A DNA stretch of 51,606 bases from an uncultured Porphyromonadaceae bacterium (GTDB lineage Bacteria > Bacteroidota > Bacteroidia > Bacteroidales > Muribaculaceae): NCBI GenBank assembly GCA_947176915.1, contig CAMWSM010000008.1, positions 1 through 51,606 on the forward strand, written 5' to 3'. The notes under the pieces were generated by a model. The model was not told the origin of the DNA, ran no database searches, and was given only the letters and a program-made list of their open reading frames with translations. This document shows positions 34,671-42,038 of the stretch, one piece after another. Both the position numbers and the translations under genes were made by a program. The first letter of the stretch is position 1, and the number at the start of each line of letters is the position of its first letter.

Positions 34671-36524
34671 TTAGAAATTTTGCAGAATCATTATCTGGCG
34701 AGGTGAGAACGTCATCTCCTTTTCAATTGTTACTATGTCGCCGGAGATAATATCTCTGTAAGAGGAACCGACAGGAATCACTTCCTCAGTTCGCGCCATA
34801 GAGACTGACACAGGCTCATCCTTGCCGTTGAGCAACACAGTTACTGACTTATCACCTAAAGAGCGCGTATAGACATAAAGACCGTCCTGAGGAATGAAAT
34901 GCTTCAGCTTCCCTTTGGCAATGACCTCATTCGCTTCTCCACGTCTCCAATTAAGAAGTTTTGAAAGGAAATCCCATGCTTCATTCTGGAGGGGAGTCCG
35001 CCCTTCAGGGGTAAAGGCATTAACCTCATCTCCGGGGAAGCCGCCGGGCATGTCTTTCCTGACAAAGCCGTCGCTCCCCTCCTTACTGCCGTTCATGAGA
35101 ATTTCAGTTCCATAATAGATCTGTGGGATGCCTCTTGATGTGAGCAGGAAAGTCTGTGCTTGCTTCCAGCTTCCCAGGGAATCGGGAAGTTCGAGAAGGA
35201 AGCGGTCGGAATCATGATTATCGAGGAATGTGAGGATATGTTGCGGGTCGGGATAAAGGAAATCCTGTGATAAATGTTCGTAGACCATATTGAGCCCTCC
35301 CCAGAGATCTGTATCTGAATTAAAAGCCTTTCTTCCGTTCTGCAGGAAGAAGAAATCCATCACAGTTGGGAGTTCAGGATCCGAAGGATTAAGACGGTTT
35401 CCCTTTTGCCAGAATGCACTGCCCGCTTCGTTGGTATACCAACATTCACCGACAATGTTGAAATTAGGATACTCATCTCTCACAGCCTTATTCCATGCCG
35501 CCATGCCCGCAGCATCGGCGTATGGATATGTATCCATTCTTATTCCATCTATCTTTGCCGATTCAATCCACCATATTGAATTCTGGATAAGATATTTCAT
35601 CAGATGGGGATTCCTCTGATTGAGGTCAGGCATCGAGGGGACAAACCAGCCGTTGACGGTGTGGTCAAGATCATAATCCGATGCGTAAGGATCGTGTACG
35701 GTGGTTAGACGAAAGTTGGTCATCACATCTTTTTCCGGATGATTGATCCAGTCTCCGGATGGAGGATTCTTTATCCAGGGATGAGCCACACCACAATGAT
35801 TGAATATCATGTCCATTACAACTTTCAGACCCTTTCCGTGAGCCTTCTCAATCAGGGCTGCATATTCTTCGTTACTTCCGAAGCGGGGATCTATTTTGTA
35901 GTAGTTGGTTGTGGAATATCCGTGATATGATCCTCCGGGCATATCGTTCTCAAGGACAGGGCAGAACCAAAGTGCGGTAACTCCTAAGGAATCAAGATAG
36001 TCAAGATGATTTTCTATTCCTTTGAGGTCGCCACCATGCCTCCCGTTGGGTTTGCTTCTGTCTGCCGGAACGTTATGGGTCAGACCCTCTCCTTTGAGAT
36101 CATTACCCTTTGCAAATCTGTCGGGCATGAGAAGATAGAGCACGTCGGAGGCATCAAATCCGCCGTGTTTTGCCATCTCAGGCTCGCGCTGACGCAGTTG
36201 ATAAGGAATCCTTGACCTCTTTTTCCCATCCGTGAGTGTTATCTCCATAGTGCCCGGCACTGTCTCTTTCCCTATGACAAAATACAGCAGCTTATAGTCG
36301 GGACTGTCGAGATTTACCTGCTCTGCCAGTCTTACCCCCTTATAATCAACCGAGGCAGTTGCAGAGGCGATTCCCGGTCCGGTAAGCATCACCTGTAGAG
36401 TGTCGTTTTTCATTCCTGTCCACCAGTAGGGGGGCTCGACATTGGTTACTTCAGGACCTTTCGCACCGAGTGCAGCAGATATTCCCGACAGGAATCCTAA
36501 AGAAACTGAGAGAAATCTTTTCAT
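34671..36524 (-). CDS. GH13 alpha-amylase family enzyme (neopullulanase/cyclomaltodextrinase type)
   Basis: A secreted or periplasmic starch-degrading enzyme of 617 residues, the same size class as SusA. A signal peptide (about 1-20) is followed by an N-terminal beta-sandwich (about 25-115) and the GH13 barrel, with region I DMIFNHCG, the nucleophile Asp in GIRMDTYPY, the acid Glu in IVGECWY and the third Asp in FLDNHDSDRF. A C-terminal beta domain (about 530-617) follows. The set of domains matches maltogenic or neopullulanase types acting on maltodextrins. It follows a DUF4421 gene by 20 bp. No SusC/SusD genes are nearby. Confidence 0.93.
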   Translation of the reverse strand: MKRFLSVSLGFLSGISAALGAKGPEVTNVEPPYWWTGMKNDTLQVMLTGPGIASATASVDYKGVRLAEQVNLDSPDYKLLYFVIGKETVPGTMEITLTDGKKRSRIPYQLRQREPEMAKHGGFDASDVLYLLMPDRFAKGNDLKGEGLTHNVPADRSKPNGRHGGDLKGIENHLDYLDSLGVTALWFCPVLENDMPGGSYHGYSTTNYYKIDPRFGSNEEYAALIEKAHGKGLKVVMDMIFNHCGVAHPWIKNPPSGDWINHPEKDVMTNFRLTTVHDPYASDYDLDHTVNGWFVPSMPDLNQRNPHLMKYLIQNSIWWIESAKIDGIRMDTYPYADAAGMAAWNKAVRDEYPNFNIVGECWYTNEAGSAFWQKGNRLNPSDPELPTVMDFFFLQNGRKAFNSDTDLWGGLNMVYEHLSQDFLYPDPQHILTFLDNHDSDRFLLELPDSLGSWKQAQTFLLTSRGIPQIYYGTEILMNGSKEGSDGFVRKDMPGGFPGDEVNAFTPEGRTPLQNEAWDFLSKLLNWRRGEANEVIAKGKLKHFIPQDGLYVYTRSLGDKSVTVLLNGKDEPVSVSMARTEEVIPVGSSYRDIISGDIVTIEKEMTFSPRQIMILQNF

Positions 36525-36544
36525 GTGTATTGTAAAATATATTA

Positions 36545-37717
36545 TTAAAAACGGAAACCGACATTTCCTGAGAAGTTGTTTATCGTGCTGAAAATGGTGT
36601 AGTGGGCGCTGTGGTATATACTGCAGTCAAGCCTTCCGATCGCGCTGAAGAAGAAATTGCCGAGATTGTATGTAATGGATGTGCTCCCGACAATATTTCC
36701 TCCTAACATCATTTTCGAGCCCTCCTGGGAATCCTCATAGCAATGGGTTACGGCTATGGCAGGAAGGGCGGTAACATTGATGAGGAGACGTGGATTGACA
36801 ACCCAATTGAAACCGTATCCCACTAACGCCCCCAATGATCTGTAATGAAAATAATAATCTGTAGGAGGCACGGTCAGGCTTGGCTTCAGGTTGTCGGGAA
36901 GCTGTGTGAAGTCGAAGTTTATCTTCCGGGTGTTGAAGGTTATGCCCGTGATGAGTGAGCCGGCTGTTTTTTTCTGGAATTTGGAGAAATTATAGGCTGC
37001 TCCATGAGAATACTTCTTATTGTTGAAGAAATAGAATGCGTCTATTCCAAACTTATAAAGAGACACACCTGAGAATTTCTGTCGGAAAAGATGCCCGTTA
37101 TTATAGTCGCCTAACTTGCGGAGATAAGTGCCTCCGGTGTTTTCATGATAGCGGAGTTCAACATTAAATCGCGCGCAATTGAAACCAAATTCATATTTAC
37201 GGTGTTTGAGATCGCCGTTTGCTCCGAAGAAATTGGCGATATCGTAGGAATAGCCGATGCTGACCGCCATGTATTGCAGATAGCCTCCGATGGTGGAATA
37301 CAAGTTGCTTGCCATTCCTATGTCCAGGCGTTCCGGTTCAAGGAGAGTGAGCCAATAAGCATCCATCCAGTTTTCACTGCCGACACGCACTTTCCAGCGT
37401 TTTCCCGTGCCTACGACATATTCCGGATCATACGAATTGAAAAATTTATCCGCCCAGTTATAGACTTTTATGCAGAACCCTAAGAATTTAGGATAACGCA
37501 CGGTAGTGTCAGCGAGATTAAGAGTTCTGTTCTTAAGGCGGTTTAACCACCATCTTTCCTTATCCGAGGGTTGATAGGAGGGCATGGAGTCAGGGATAGA
37601 GACCACACTCTCTACGGGCAGTTCTATTCGGGAAATCGCCGGCAGAGAGTCTGTCTGTGCTTGTGCTCCGCAAAATGCTGACAGAGTCAGTATGAATGAC
37701 AGGAGTCGCAGTTTCAT
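36545..37717 (-). CDS. DUF4421 family outer-membrane-like protein
   Basis: A 390-residue protein with a signal peptide (about 1-20, ending AQAQ). A polar linker, a short helical part with NRTLNLADTTVRYPKF, and a long beta-barrel-like region (about 110-390) follow, ending NFSGNVGFRF with a terminal Phe. Strand alternation is clear (GYSYDIANFFGANGD, RKYEFGFNCARFNVELRY). The family is found in Bacteroidota and its function is unknown. It sits between mltG and the GH13 gene on the same strand, with short gaps, so it may be read with either. Confidence 0.83.
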   Translation of the reverse strand: MKLRLLSFILTLSAFCGAQAQTDSLPAISRIELPVESVVSIPDSMPSYQPSDKERWWLNRLKNRTLNLADTTVRYPKFLGFCIKVYNWADKFFNSYDPEYVVGTGKRWKVRVGSENWMDAYWLTLLEPERLDIGMASNLYSTIGGYLQYMAVSIGYSYDIANFFGANGDLKHRKYEFGFNCARFNVELRYHENTGGTYLRKLGDYNNGHLFRQKFSGVSLYKFGIDAFYFFNNKKYSHGAAYNFSKFQKKTAGSLITGITFNTRKINFDFTQLPDNLKPSLTVPPTDYYFHYRSLGALVGYGFNWVVNPRLLINVTALPAIAVTHCYEDSQEGSKMMLGGNIVGSTSITYNLGNFFFSAIGRLDCSIYHSAHYTIFSTINNFSGNVGFRF

Positions 37718-37784
37718 TGAATACAGAAAGGAGAGTGATGTTATAATAATGTTTAAGTGAAAGAAATTGAATCGTTTGGCGGCT

Positions 37785-38870
37785 CTACTTTATTCCTAAC
37801 TCATCGAGAGCTTTCTGATAGCGCCGTGCATTGTCAAGATGCTCTGAATATGTGGCAGCGAAATTATGATAGCCTGAGAAATCCTCTTTCGCACACATAT
37901 ATATGTAATCGTGTGGCTCAGAGTTGAGCACTGCGTCGATTGTGGCTATGCTCGTGGTGCGAATCGGACCCGGAGGAAGCCCTGCATGGAGATAGGTGTT
38001 GAACGGGGATTCAGTTTTGAGATGAGTTCCTGTCACTCTTTTTATAGTGAAATCTCCGACAGCATATCTTACTGTGGGGTCAGCCTGAAGCTTCATTCCG
38101 CTTTGCAGGCGGTTGATATAAAGTCGGCCTACTGTGCCCTTTTCGTCAATTTTGTTGGTCTCTTCATCCACGATGGAGCAGATTGTCATCACATCGGCTG
38201 GAGTAAGCCCCAAGTCCTCAGCTTTCTTCCTCCGCTCCTCATTCCAGACCTCCTTGTAATGGGCTCCTACCTTTTTTATCAGGTCGCGCGGGGTGCCTGA
38301 CCAATACACCTGATAGGAATCATCGATAAAAAGGGAGAGAGCCTGCTCCGGATCGAGTCCATATTCCTCCATAAGGGATTCATCGGCGACAGTCTCCATA
38401 AACTCTTCCGCAGAGAAGTCCAGGCGACGTTCCAGCCTTCCTGCAAGATTCCCTATTAGCCGGAATCCATTGATGGTGATGGTTACCGGTTCTTGTGCTC
38501 CATGACTCAGAGTGTGTTCCGCTTTTACGGCTGAAGTGCCTTCCGGAATGAGATAGGCTCCGTGGCGGGAAGAGAAGTCGGAGCCTCGAAGCTTGGCAGC
38601 CTTCATCACCTGCGATGAAAAATCCTCGCCGAGATATTTTGAAACGGAATCTGCCACCATTTCCCTTGTGGCGTTTCGGGGAATACGTATAATGGTGTCG
38701 GCATGAGCCTCCTCCGTAAACAAAGGGAGAAATATCACAGCTAAGACTCCAATCACTACTACTAATGCAGAAATGATGATGTATTCCGTTCTCCCGAATT
38801 TCCGTCTTTTATTCTCCGGAGTGGGTATCGGGGCAGGATTGGGTGATATATTGGATAAATTCTCTTCCAT
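37785..38870 (-). CDS. mltG: Endolytic murein transglycosylase MltG
   Basis: Cuts nascent peptidoglycan glycan strands and so limits their length. The 361 residues hold a cytoplasmic Pro-rich start, one membrane helix (about 31-52) and a LysM-like region (about 60-130). The YceG catalytic domain (about 135-355) has the catalytic Glu in CSIVDEETN, the QADPTVRYA segment and LPPGPI. The length and topology match E. coli MltG. It lies downstream of hpf and upstream of the DUF4421 gene. Confidence 0.95.
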   Translation of the reverse strand: MEENLSNISPNPAPIPTPENKRRKFGRTEYIIISALVVVIGVLAVIFLPLFTEEAHADTIIRIPRNATREMVADSVSKYLGEDFSSQVMKAAKLRGSDFSSRHGAYLIPEGTSAVKAEHTLSHGAQEPVTITINGFRLIGNLAGRLERRLDFSAEEFMETVADESLMEEYGLDPEQALSLFIDDSYQVYWSGTPRDLIKKVGAHYKEVWNEERRKKAEDLGLTPADVMTICSIVDEETNKIDEKGTVGRLYINRLQSGMKLQADPTVRYAVGDFTIKRVTGTHLKTESPFNTYLHAGLPPGPIRTTSIATIDAVLNSEPHDYIYMCAKEDFSGYHNFAATYSEHLDNARRYQKALDELGIK

Positions 38871-38884
38871 ATTGATTCATAAAT

Positions 38885-38918
38885 CACGTGGCTCGCCGGT
38901 AAAGAGGCGTGCCACGTG
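38885..38918. other. Inverted repeat between hpf and mltG
   Basis: CACGTGGC and GCCACGTG form perfect 8-bp arms around an 18-base loop with further GC pairing. No T tract follows on either strand, so a plain terminator is doubtful. It could be an RNA stabiliser or a protein site. Confidence 0.45.
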
Positions 38919-38965
38919 TGTTGTCACTTCCCTATGCCACAGACACCGGGAATTTTTCTGTCAGA

Positions 38966-39256
38966 TTATTTGCTTTCTTTATATTTATCGAGTTTAGGCT
39001 CAAGGGCTGCGAGAGCGAGGTCGACAGCCTCTTCAAAAGTATCAGCAGTTTTGGAAGCGAAAAGATCTGTGCCGGGAAGATGAATCTTTATGCCGGCCTC
39101 TTTGTTCATCGCAGCCTCAGGCTTTACGAGAGTGAGCTTAACGTCTACATCATTGATTGCCTCGTAGCGACGGGCAAGTTTATCAATTTTTTTGTTGACA
39201 AAGGCAACGAGTTTCTCGGAGATGTCGAAATGGATTGCTTTAATGTTTACTTCCAT
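38966..39256 (-). CDS. hpf: Ribosome hibernation-promoting factor, short form
   Basis: A 96-residue RaiA/HPF-type protein that binds the 30S subunit and blocks the tRNA channel in slow growth. It shows the beta-alpha-beta-beta-beta-alpha pattern: VNIKAIHFDISEKLVAFVNKKIDKLARRY, the VDVKLTL strand, HLPGTDLFASK and the final helix TFEEAVDLALAALEPKLDKYK. It lacks the C-terminal dimerisation domain of long HPF. It has its own promoter and lies downstream of xerC and rpsU, an arrangement typical of Bacteroidota. Confidence 0.94.
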   Translation of the reverse strand: MEVNIKAIHFDISEKLVAFVNKKIDKLARRYEAINDVDVKLTLVKPEAAMNKEAGIKIHLPGTDLFASKTADTFEEAVDLALAALEPKLDKYKESK

Positions 39257-39342
39257 AACATTCGGATTTATGGTTAATACTTAGATAGTGAGTCGGGGGC
39301 TACACGGAGAGTAAATTAGCCGGGAGAGACCTCCTCTGTCTA

Positions 39343-39350
39343 CAAAGTTA
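39343..39350 (-). promoter_or_regulatory. Promoter TAACTTTG for hpf
   Basis: Minus-strand TAnnTTTG, 87 bp before the hpf ATG. It lets hpf be expressed separately from xerC. Confidence 0.58.
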
Positions 39351-39402
39351 ACAATAAAAAGCAATGAATTGCTCACGTAGAAAGGAAAATTTTTGAAAAA
39401 AA

Positions 39403-40332
39403 TCATTCCTCGCTCCTTTTAGCTCTCGGATGGGCTGATTGGTAGGCTTTTTTCATTTCCGCGAAAGAGATATGAGTATAGATCTGTGTCGTGGAGAGAG
39501 AGGAGTGGCCGAGAAATTCTTTTACGGAGTTAAGATCGGCTCCTTCGTTGAGCATGGCTGTAGCAAAAGAATGTCGTAAGGCATGCGGGCTTTTCTTTCG
39601 CGCTGTGGTTTGGGAGAGTTCCCCTTTTACAATTGAGTAAACCTGCGATGGAGTGATTCTTTTCCCTTTCATTACGAACAAGGGGCGTGGCGTCGGAAGA
39701 TCAGGCCAGAGCTTATCGCGCAGCATTTGCCAGCGTCGGATGTCGTCGGCAAGTTTTTGAGGGATAGGCACAATTCTTTGCTTGGAGCGTTTGCCGGTAA
39801 CTTTCAGTTCGCCGGCTGCAAGGGAAAGATCGTTGTCGCTTAGGGAGATTAGCTCGGCACGTCGCAATCCGAGGGAATATAGTGTTTCGATCACGAGGTG
39901 ATTCCTTAATTCTGTCTCTGCTTCGGGAGTTGGAGCAGAGTTTAATGAGATTATGTCGCGTATGAGGATTTCCTCGTCAGCAAGGATTTTCTCTATCTCC
40001 TCCATTCGTACATGGTCGGGGAGTGGTTTCGGTATTTTAGGGAGAGGCAATTCCCGGGTAGGATTTTTCTCGATAACGTCTCTTTTGAGCATGAATTTGA
40101 AATAAGCCCTTAGGCTTTGGGCTTTTCTGCGCAGAGTGCGAGGGGCGAGACCCTGACGGGCGAGAGAAGCAAGCCATCCCCTTATATCTCCGGCTGAGAC
40201 ATCGCAGGGCGTCATAGATTCGTAATCCATGCCGAGCCAGTCTGCGAACTGGGATAAGTCGCGGAGATAAGCCTCGACGGTGAGGGGGGCGCGGTTTAAT
40301 TCATGAAGGAGATAGGAATGGAAGTCGGGCAT
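39403..40332 (-). CDS. xerC: Tyrosine recombinase XerC
   Basis: Resolves chromosome dimers at dif, usually with XerD. The 309 residues hold an N-terminal SAM-like core-binding domain (about 1-90) and a catalytic domain with R157 (GLRRAEL), K181 (VTGKRSKQRIVPIP), H250-R253 (HALRHSF), H276 (LGHSS) and Y285 (TQIYTH). All catalytic residues are present. It sits between rpsU and hpf, the conserved chromosomal location in Bacteroidota, so this is the housekeeping enzyme rather than an integrase. Confidence 0.94.
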   Translation of the reverse strand: MPDFHSYLLHELNRAPLTVEAYLRDLSQFADWLGMDYESMTPCDVSAGDIRGWLASLARQGLAPRTLRRKAQSLRAYFKFMLKRDVIEKNPTRELPLPKIPKPLPDHVRMEEIEKILADEEILIRDIISLNSAPTPEAETELRNHLVIETLYSLGLRRAELISLSDNDLSLAAGELKVTGKRSKQRIVPIPQKLADDIRRWQMLRDKLWPDLPTPRPLFVMKGKRITPSQVYSIVKGELSQTTARKKSPHALRHSFATAMLNEGADLNSVKEFLGHSSLSTTQIYTHISFAEMKKAYQSAHPRAKRSEE

Positions 40333-40383
40333 GGAAGGGATGAGGGATTAATGTTTAAGGCATGAGCATGAGATTGGATATGG

Positions 40384-40416
40384 AAACGGAGCCGGTCGGA
40401 TTGACCGGCTCCGTTT
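40384..40416. terminator. Strong hairpin between rpsU and xerC
   Basis: AAACGGAGCCGGTC and GACCGGCTCCGTTT form a perfect 14-bp stem with a five-base loop. Only short T runs follow, so on the minus strand it may be a partial terminator or an mRNA stabiliser for rpsU. Confidence 0.75.
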
Positions 40417-40462
40417 GATAGGATGAAAGTGCATGATCACGACAAAGTGTCGGGAGGCGCGA

Positions 40463-40654
40463 TTACTGCTCGGCCTGACGGAGCTGCTGAACGTAGGCAG
40501 CCTTGATCATTTTCTTGCGGTTTGTCACTGAGGGCTTCTCAAAAGCCTGACGACGGCGCAGTTCTTTAACGATGCCTGTTCTTTCAAATTTACGTTTGAA
40601 CTTCTTGAGTGCTTTCTCAATGTTCTCGCCCTCTTTAACTTGTACGATAATCAT
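40463..40654 (-). CDS. rpsU: Small ribosomal subunit protein bS21
   Basis: A 63-residue basic protein of the 30S platform, near the anti-Shine-Dalgarno end of 16S rRNA. It starts MIIVQVKEGENIEKALKKFKRKFE and has the long basic helices of the family (ELRRRQAFEKPSVTNRKK). No GGAGG-like ribosome-binding site precedes it; the upstream bases are A-rich. The promoter is about 92 bp upstream, giving an 85-base leader with a hairpin near its 5' end. A strong hairpin follows the gene, before xerC. Confidence 0.95.
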   Translation of the reverse strand: MIIVQVKEGENIEKALKKFKRKFERTGIVKELRRRQAFEKPSVTNRKKMIKAAYVQQLRQAEQ

Positions 40655-40710
40655 TTGTTATTTGTTTCTTTTTTTGTTATTTATTTTTTCGATTTATAAT
40701 TAAGGAAGTG

Positions 40711-40732
40711 CCACCTTTCATTTGAAGGGTGG
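40711..40732 (-). promoter_or_regulatory. Hairpin in the 5' leader of rpsU
   Basis: On the minus strand CCACC-TTC and GAA-GGTGG pair with one C/A mismatch around an AAAT loop. It lies about ten bases after the predicted transcription start. It may stabilise the mRNA or take part in control by bS21; no known leader family is recognised. Confidence 0.4.
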
Positions 40733-40745
40733 TATATTCCGGGTG

Positions 40746-40753
40746 CAAAATTA
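40746..40753 (-). promoter_or_regulatory. Promoter TAATTTTG for rpsU
   Basis: An exact -7 consensus on the minus strand, 92 bp before the ATG. Confidence 0.62.
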
Positions 40754-40846
40754 GTTAAAGTTGTTGGTCTGACAAAATTTTTAGCACGAATCTTTAGTTT
40801 TTTTAGTAAAATAAAAGCATCGTTTGTTCTGGTAGTAAGGTCAGGA

Positions 40847-41006
40847 GGGACCGGGAGGAGTGTCAGCAGGGACCGGGAGGAGGGTCAGTCCTCTGACCCG
40901 AAGGTGAGCAAGAAGGTAATTTCAAGGGGGTAGTAAATATACGGATTTTTTTCAGGGATTTTTGCGGGGAAAGTTCGGGGCAGGGGACTGCCCCTCCTCC
41001 CGGTGG
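40847..41006. repeat. MITE-like structured repeat, copy 1
   Basis: The core (40872-41004) begins with ACCGGGAGGAG plus hairpin GGGTCAG-TCCT-CTGACCC, and ends with hairpin GGGGCAG-GGGA-CTGCCCC plus CTCCTCCCGGT. The two ends are 28-bp inverted repeats that differ at a few positions. A second ACCGGGAGGAG unit at 40850-40860 extends the left side. The inner part contains GAAGGTGAGCAAGAAGGTAA and a TTTTTGCGGGGAAAGTTC stretch. No ORF is convincing. The same element in the same orientation lies at 41868-42036, on the other side of the toxin-antitoxin pair. No other gene is in 40655-41015. Confidence 0.85.
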
Positions 41007-41015
41007 CATAGCCTT

Positions 41016-41474
41016 TTAATGAAGCAATTTTCTATTCTTTAATATTTCTACCATTTCCGCGGGATTAACCACTAACGGGTTATTAGGAAAATGTTTCAGA
41101 TTTCCCGTTACTAAATAGGAATCCTCCACACTCATTTTAATCTCATAAAACACCAGATCATCTTTGTCCGAGAACTCTTCTTTGCATATTGCGGTCCTTT
41201 CTGTATTAAGACCGCTTTCAACTATACCGGATAGGAGTTCTTCAATCAGGGATTTCGGAAAATTAAATTTCTGTCGAGACAGAACATCACGATATTCCTG
41301 GACAATATCTTCATTATAGAGCGGTATGATCAATCCACGAAATATAGAGTCAATTACCAACGCAGGATAAGATTTCCCATCTTTTGAAAAAAGAGAGGAT
41401 ACCAGTACGTTGGTGTCAATTACAGCCATGACTGAATTATTTTCTTTCATCTCTGACTGCATTGATTTCTTCAT
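41016..41474 (-). CDS. PIN-domain toxin of a toxin-antitoxin pair
   Basis: A VapC-like ribonuclease of the 'putative toxin, PIN family' group. The acidic catalytic residues are visible: Asp in AVIDTNVLVSSL, Glu in NEDIVQEYRDVL and Asp residues in FSDKDDLVFYEIKMSVEDSYLVTGN. The frame allows 152 residues from 41474, overlapping the antitoxin by 38 bp. MKENN at 41450 or MAVIDTN at 41429 are equally plausible starts. It is the second gene after a RelB-type antitoxin, an unusual partner, since VapB antitoxins are more common for PIN toxins. The stop lies ten bases from repeat copy 1. Confidence 0.88.
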   Translation of the reverse strand: MKKSMQSEMKENNSVMAVIDTNVLVSSLFSKDGKSYPALVIDSIFRGLIIPLYNEDIVQEYRDVLSRQKFNFPKSLIEELLSGIVESGLNTERTAICKEEFSDKDDLVFYEIKMSVEDSYLVTGNLKHFPNNPLVVNPAEMVEILKNRKLLH

Positions 41475-41733
41475 TGATTTCGTCTAATGACAGATAAGGG
41501 GTTTCTGATTCAGCCACGATTTCACGCATAACTTTAAAGGCCTGTAAGGCTTTTAAATTAACACTTTCCGTAGTTGGAGCCTTAATTTCAAATGGAATTC
41601 TTCTTTCTCTTACCACTGCCTTCATAAAAATATTGAAAGCAGCGGAAGTCGTAATTCCAAAAGCCTCACACAAAGCATCGAAGTTTCTTTTCAGGGATTG
41701 ATCCACGCGGATGGATATAGTAGTCTGAGACAT
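41437..41733 (-). CDS. RelB/DinJ-type antitoxin
   Basis: A 98-residue protein with the ribbon-helix-helix start of RelB/DinJ (MSQTTISIRVDQSLKRNFDALCEAFGITTSAAFNIFMKAVV). The strand TTISIRVD should insert in the DNA major groove. The C-terminal part (about 50-98), Glu-rich with SLDEINEEINAVRDE, would wrap and neutralise the toxin. The downstream PIN toxin overlaps it, giving coupled translation. A palindrome around its promoter (41770-41805) is the expected operator for self-repression. Confidence 0.88.
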   Translation of the reverse strand: MSQTTISIRVDQSLKRNFDALCEAFGITTSAAFNIFMKAVVRERRIPFEIKAPTTESVNLKALQAFKVMREIVAESETPYLSLDEINEEINAVRDERK

Positions 41734-41769
41734 ATCAATATAATTGTAATGTAGATATATTTAATTTCA

Positions 41770-41805
41770 CATGCAAATATAATGATAATGTATATTAATT
41801 GCATG
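41770..41805 (-). promoter_or_regulatory. Promoter and palindromic operator of the toxin-antitoxin pair
   Basis: Minus-strand TATATTTG (41781-41774) is the -7 element. It lies inside a palindrome: CATGCAA (41770-41776) and TTGCATG (41799-41805), with inner AATATA and TATATT arms. A dimeric RelB-type antitoxin bound here would cover the promoter. Confidence 0.6.
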
Positions 41806-41867
41806 TCAAAACGCATGATATTAATATAATTAACAAAAAATAGCTCAAAACTGAAGCAGCTGGGGTC

Positions 41868-42036
41868 GTGGCTGGGAGGAGTGTCAGCAGGGGCTGGGAG
41901 GAGGGTCAGTCCTCTGACCCGAAGGTGAGCAAGAAGGTAATTTCAATGGGTGATTTTGACGGTGAGTAAAAAGGTAATATTACGGGGATTTTTGCGGGGA
42001 AAGTTCGGGGCAGAGGACTGCCCCTCCTCCCGGTGG
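41868..42036. repeat. MITE-like structured repeat, copy 2
   Basis: Same plan and orientation as copy 1. The left end has hairpin GGGTCAG-TCCT-CTGACCC (to 41920) and the right end has GGGGCAG-AGGA-CTGCCCC plus CTCCTCCCGGT (42007-42034). The shared parts are nearly identical. The inner part is longer here because a unit like GGTGAGCAAGAAGGTAA occurs twice (second version GGTGAGTAAAAAGGTAA). The element ends three bases before the CDF stop codon, as copy 1 ends ten bases from the toxin stop. The rest of 41734-42038 holds only the TA operator and promoter. Confidence 0.85.
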
Positions 42037-42038
42037 GG

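Noticed and set aside
39403..40332. An integrase marking a prophage or conjugative element
   Set aside because: Position between rpsU and hpf is the conserved place of the housekeeping XerC; no att repeats or phage genes are near.
40994..41006. The repeat ends as ordinary intrinsic terminators
   Set aside because: The hairpins lack a T tract on both strands and are shared by two unrelated loci, so a repeat element explains them better.
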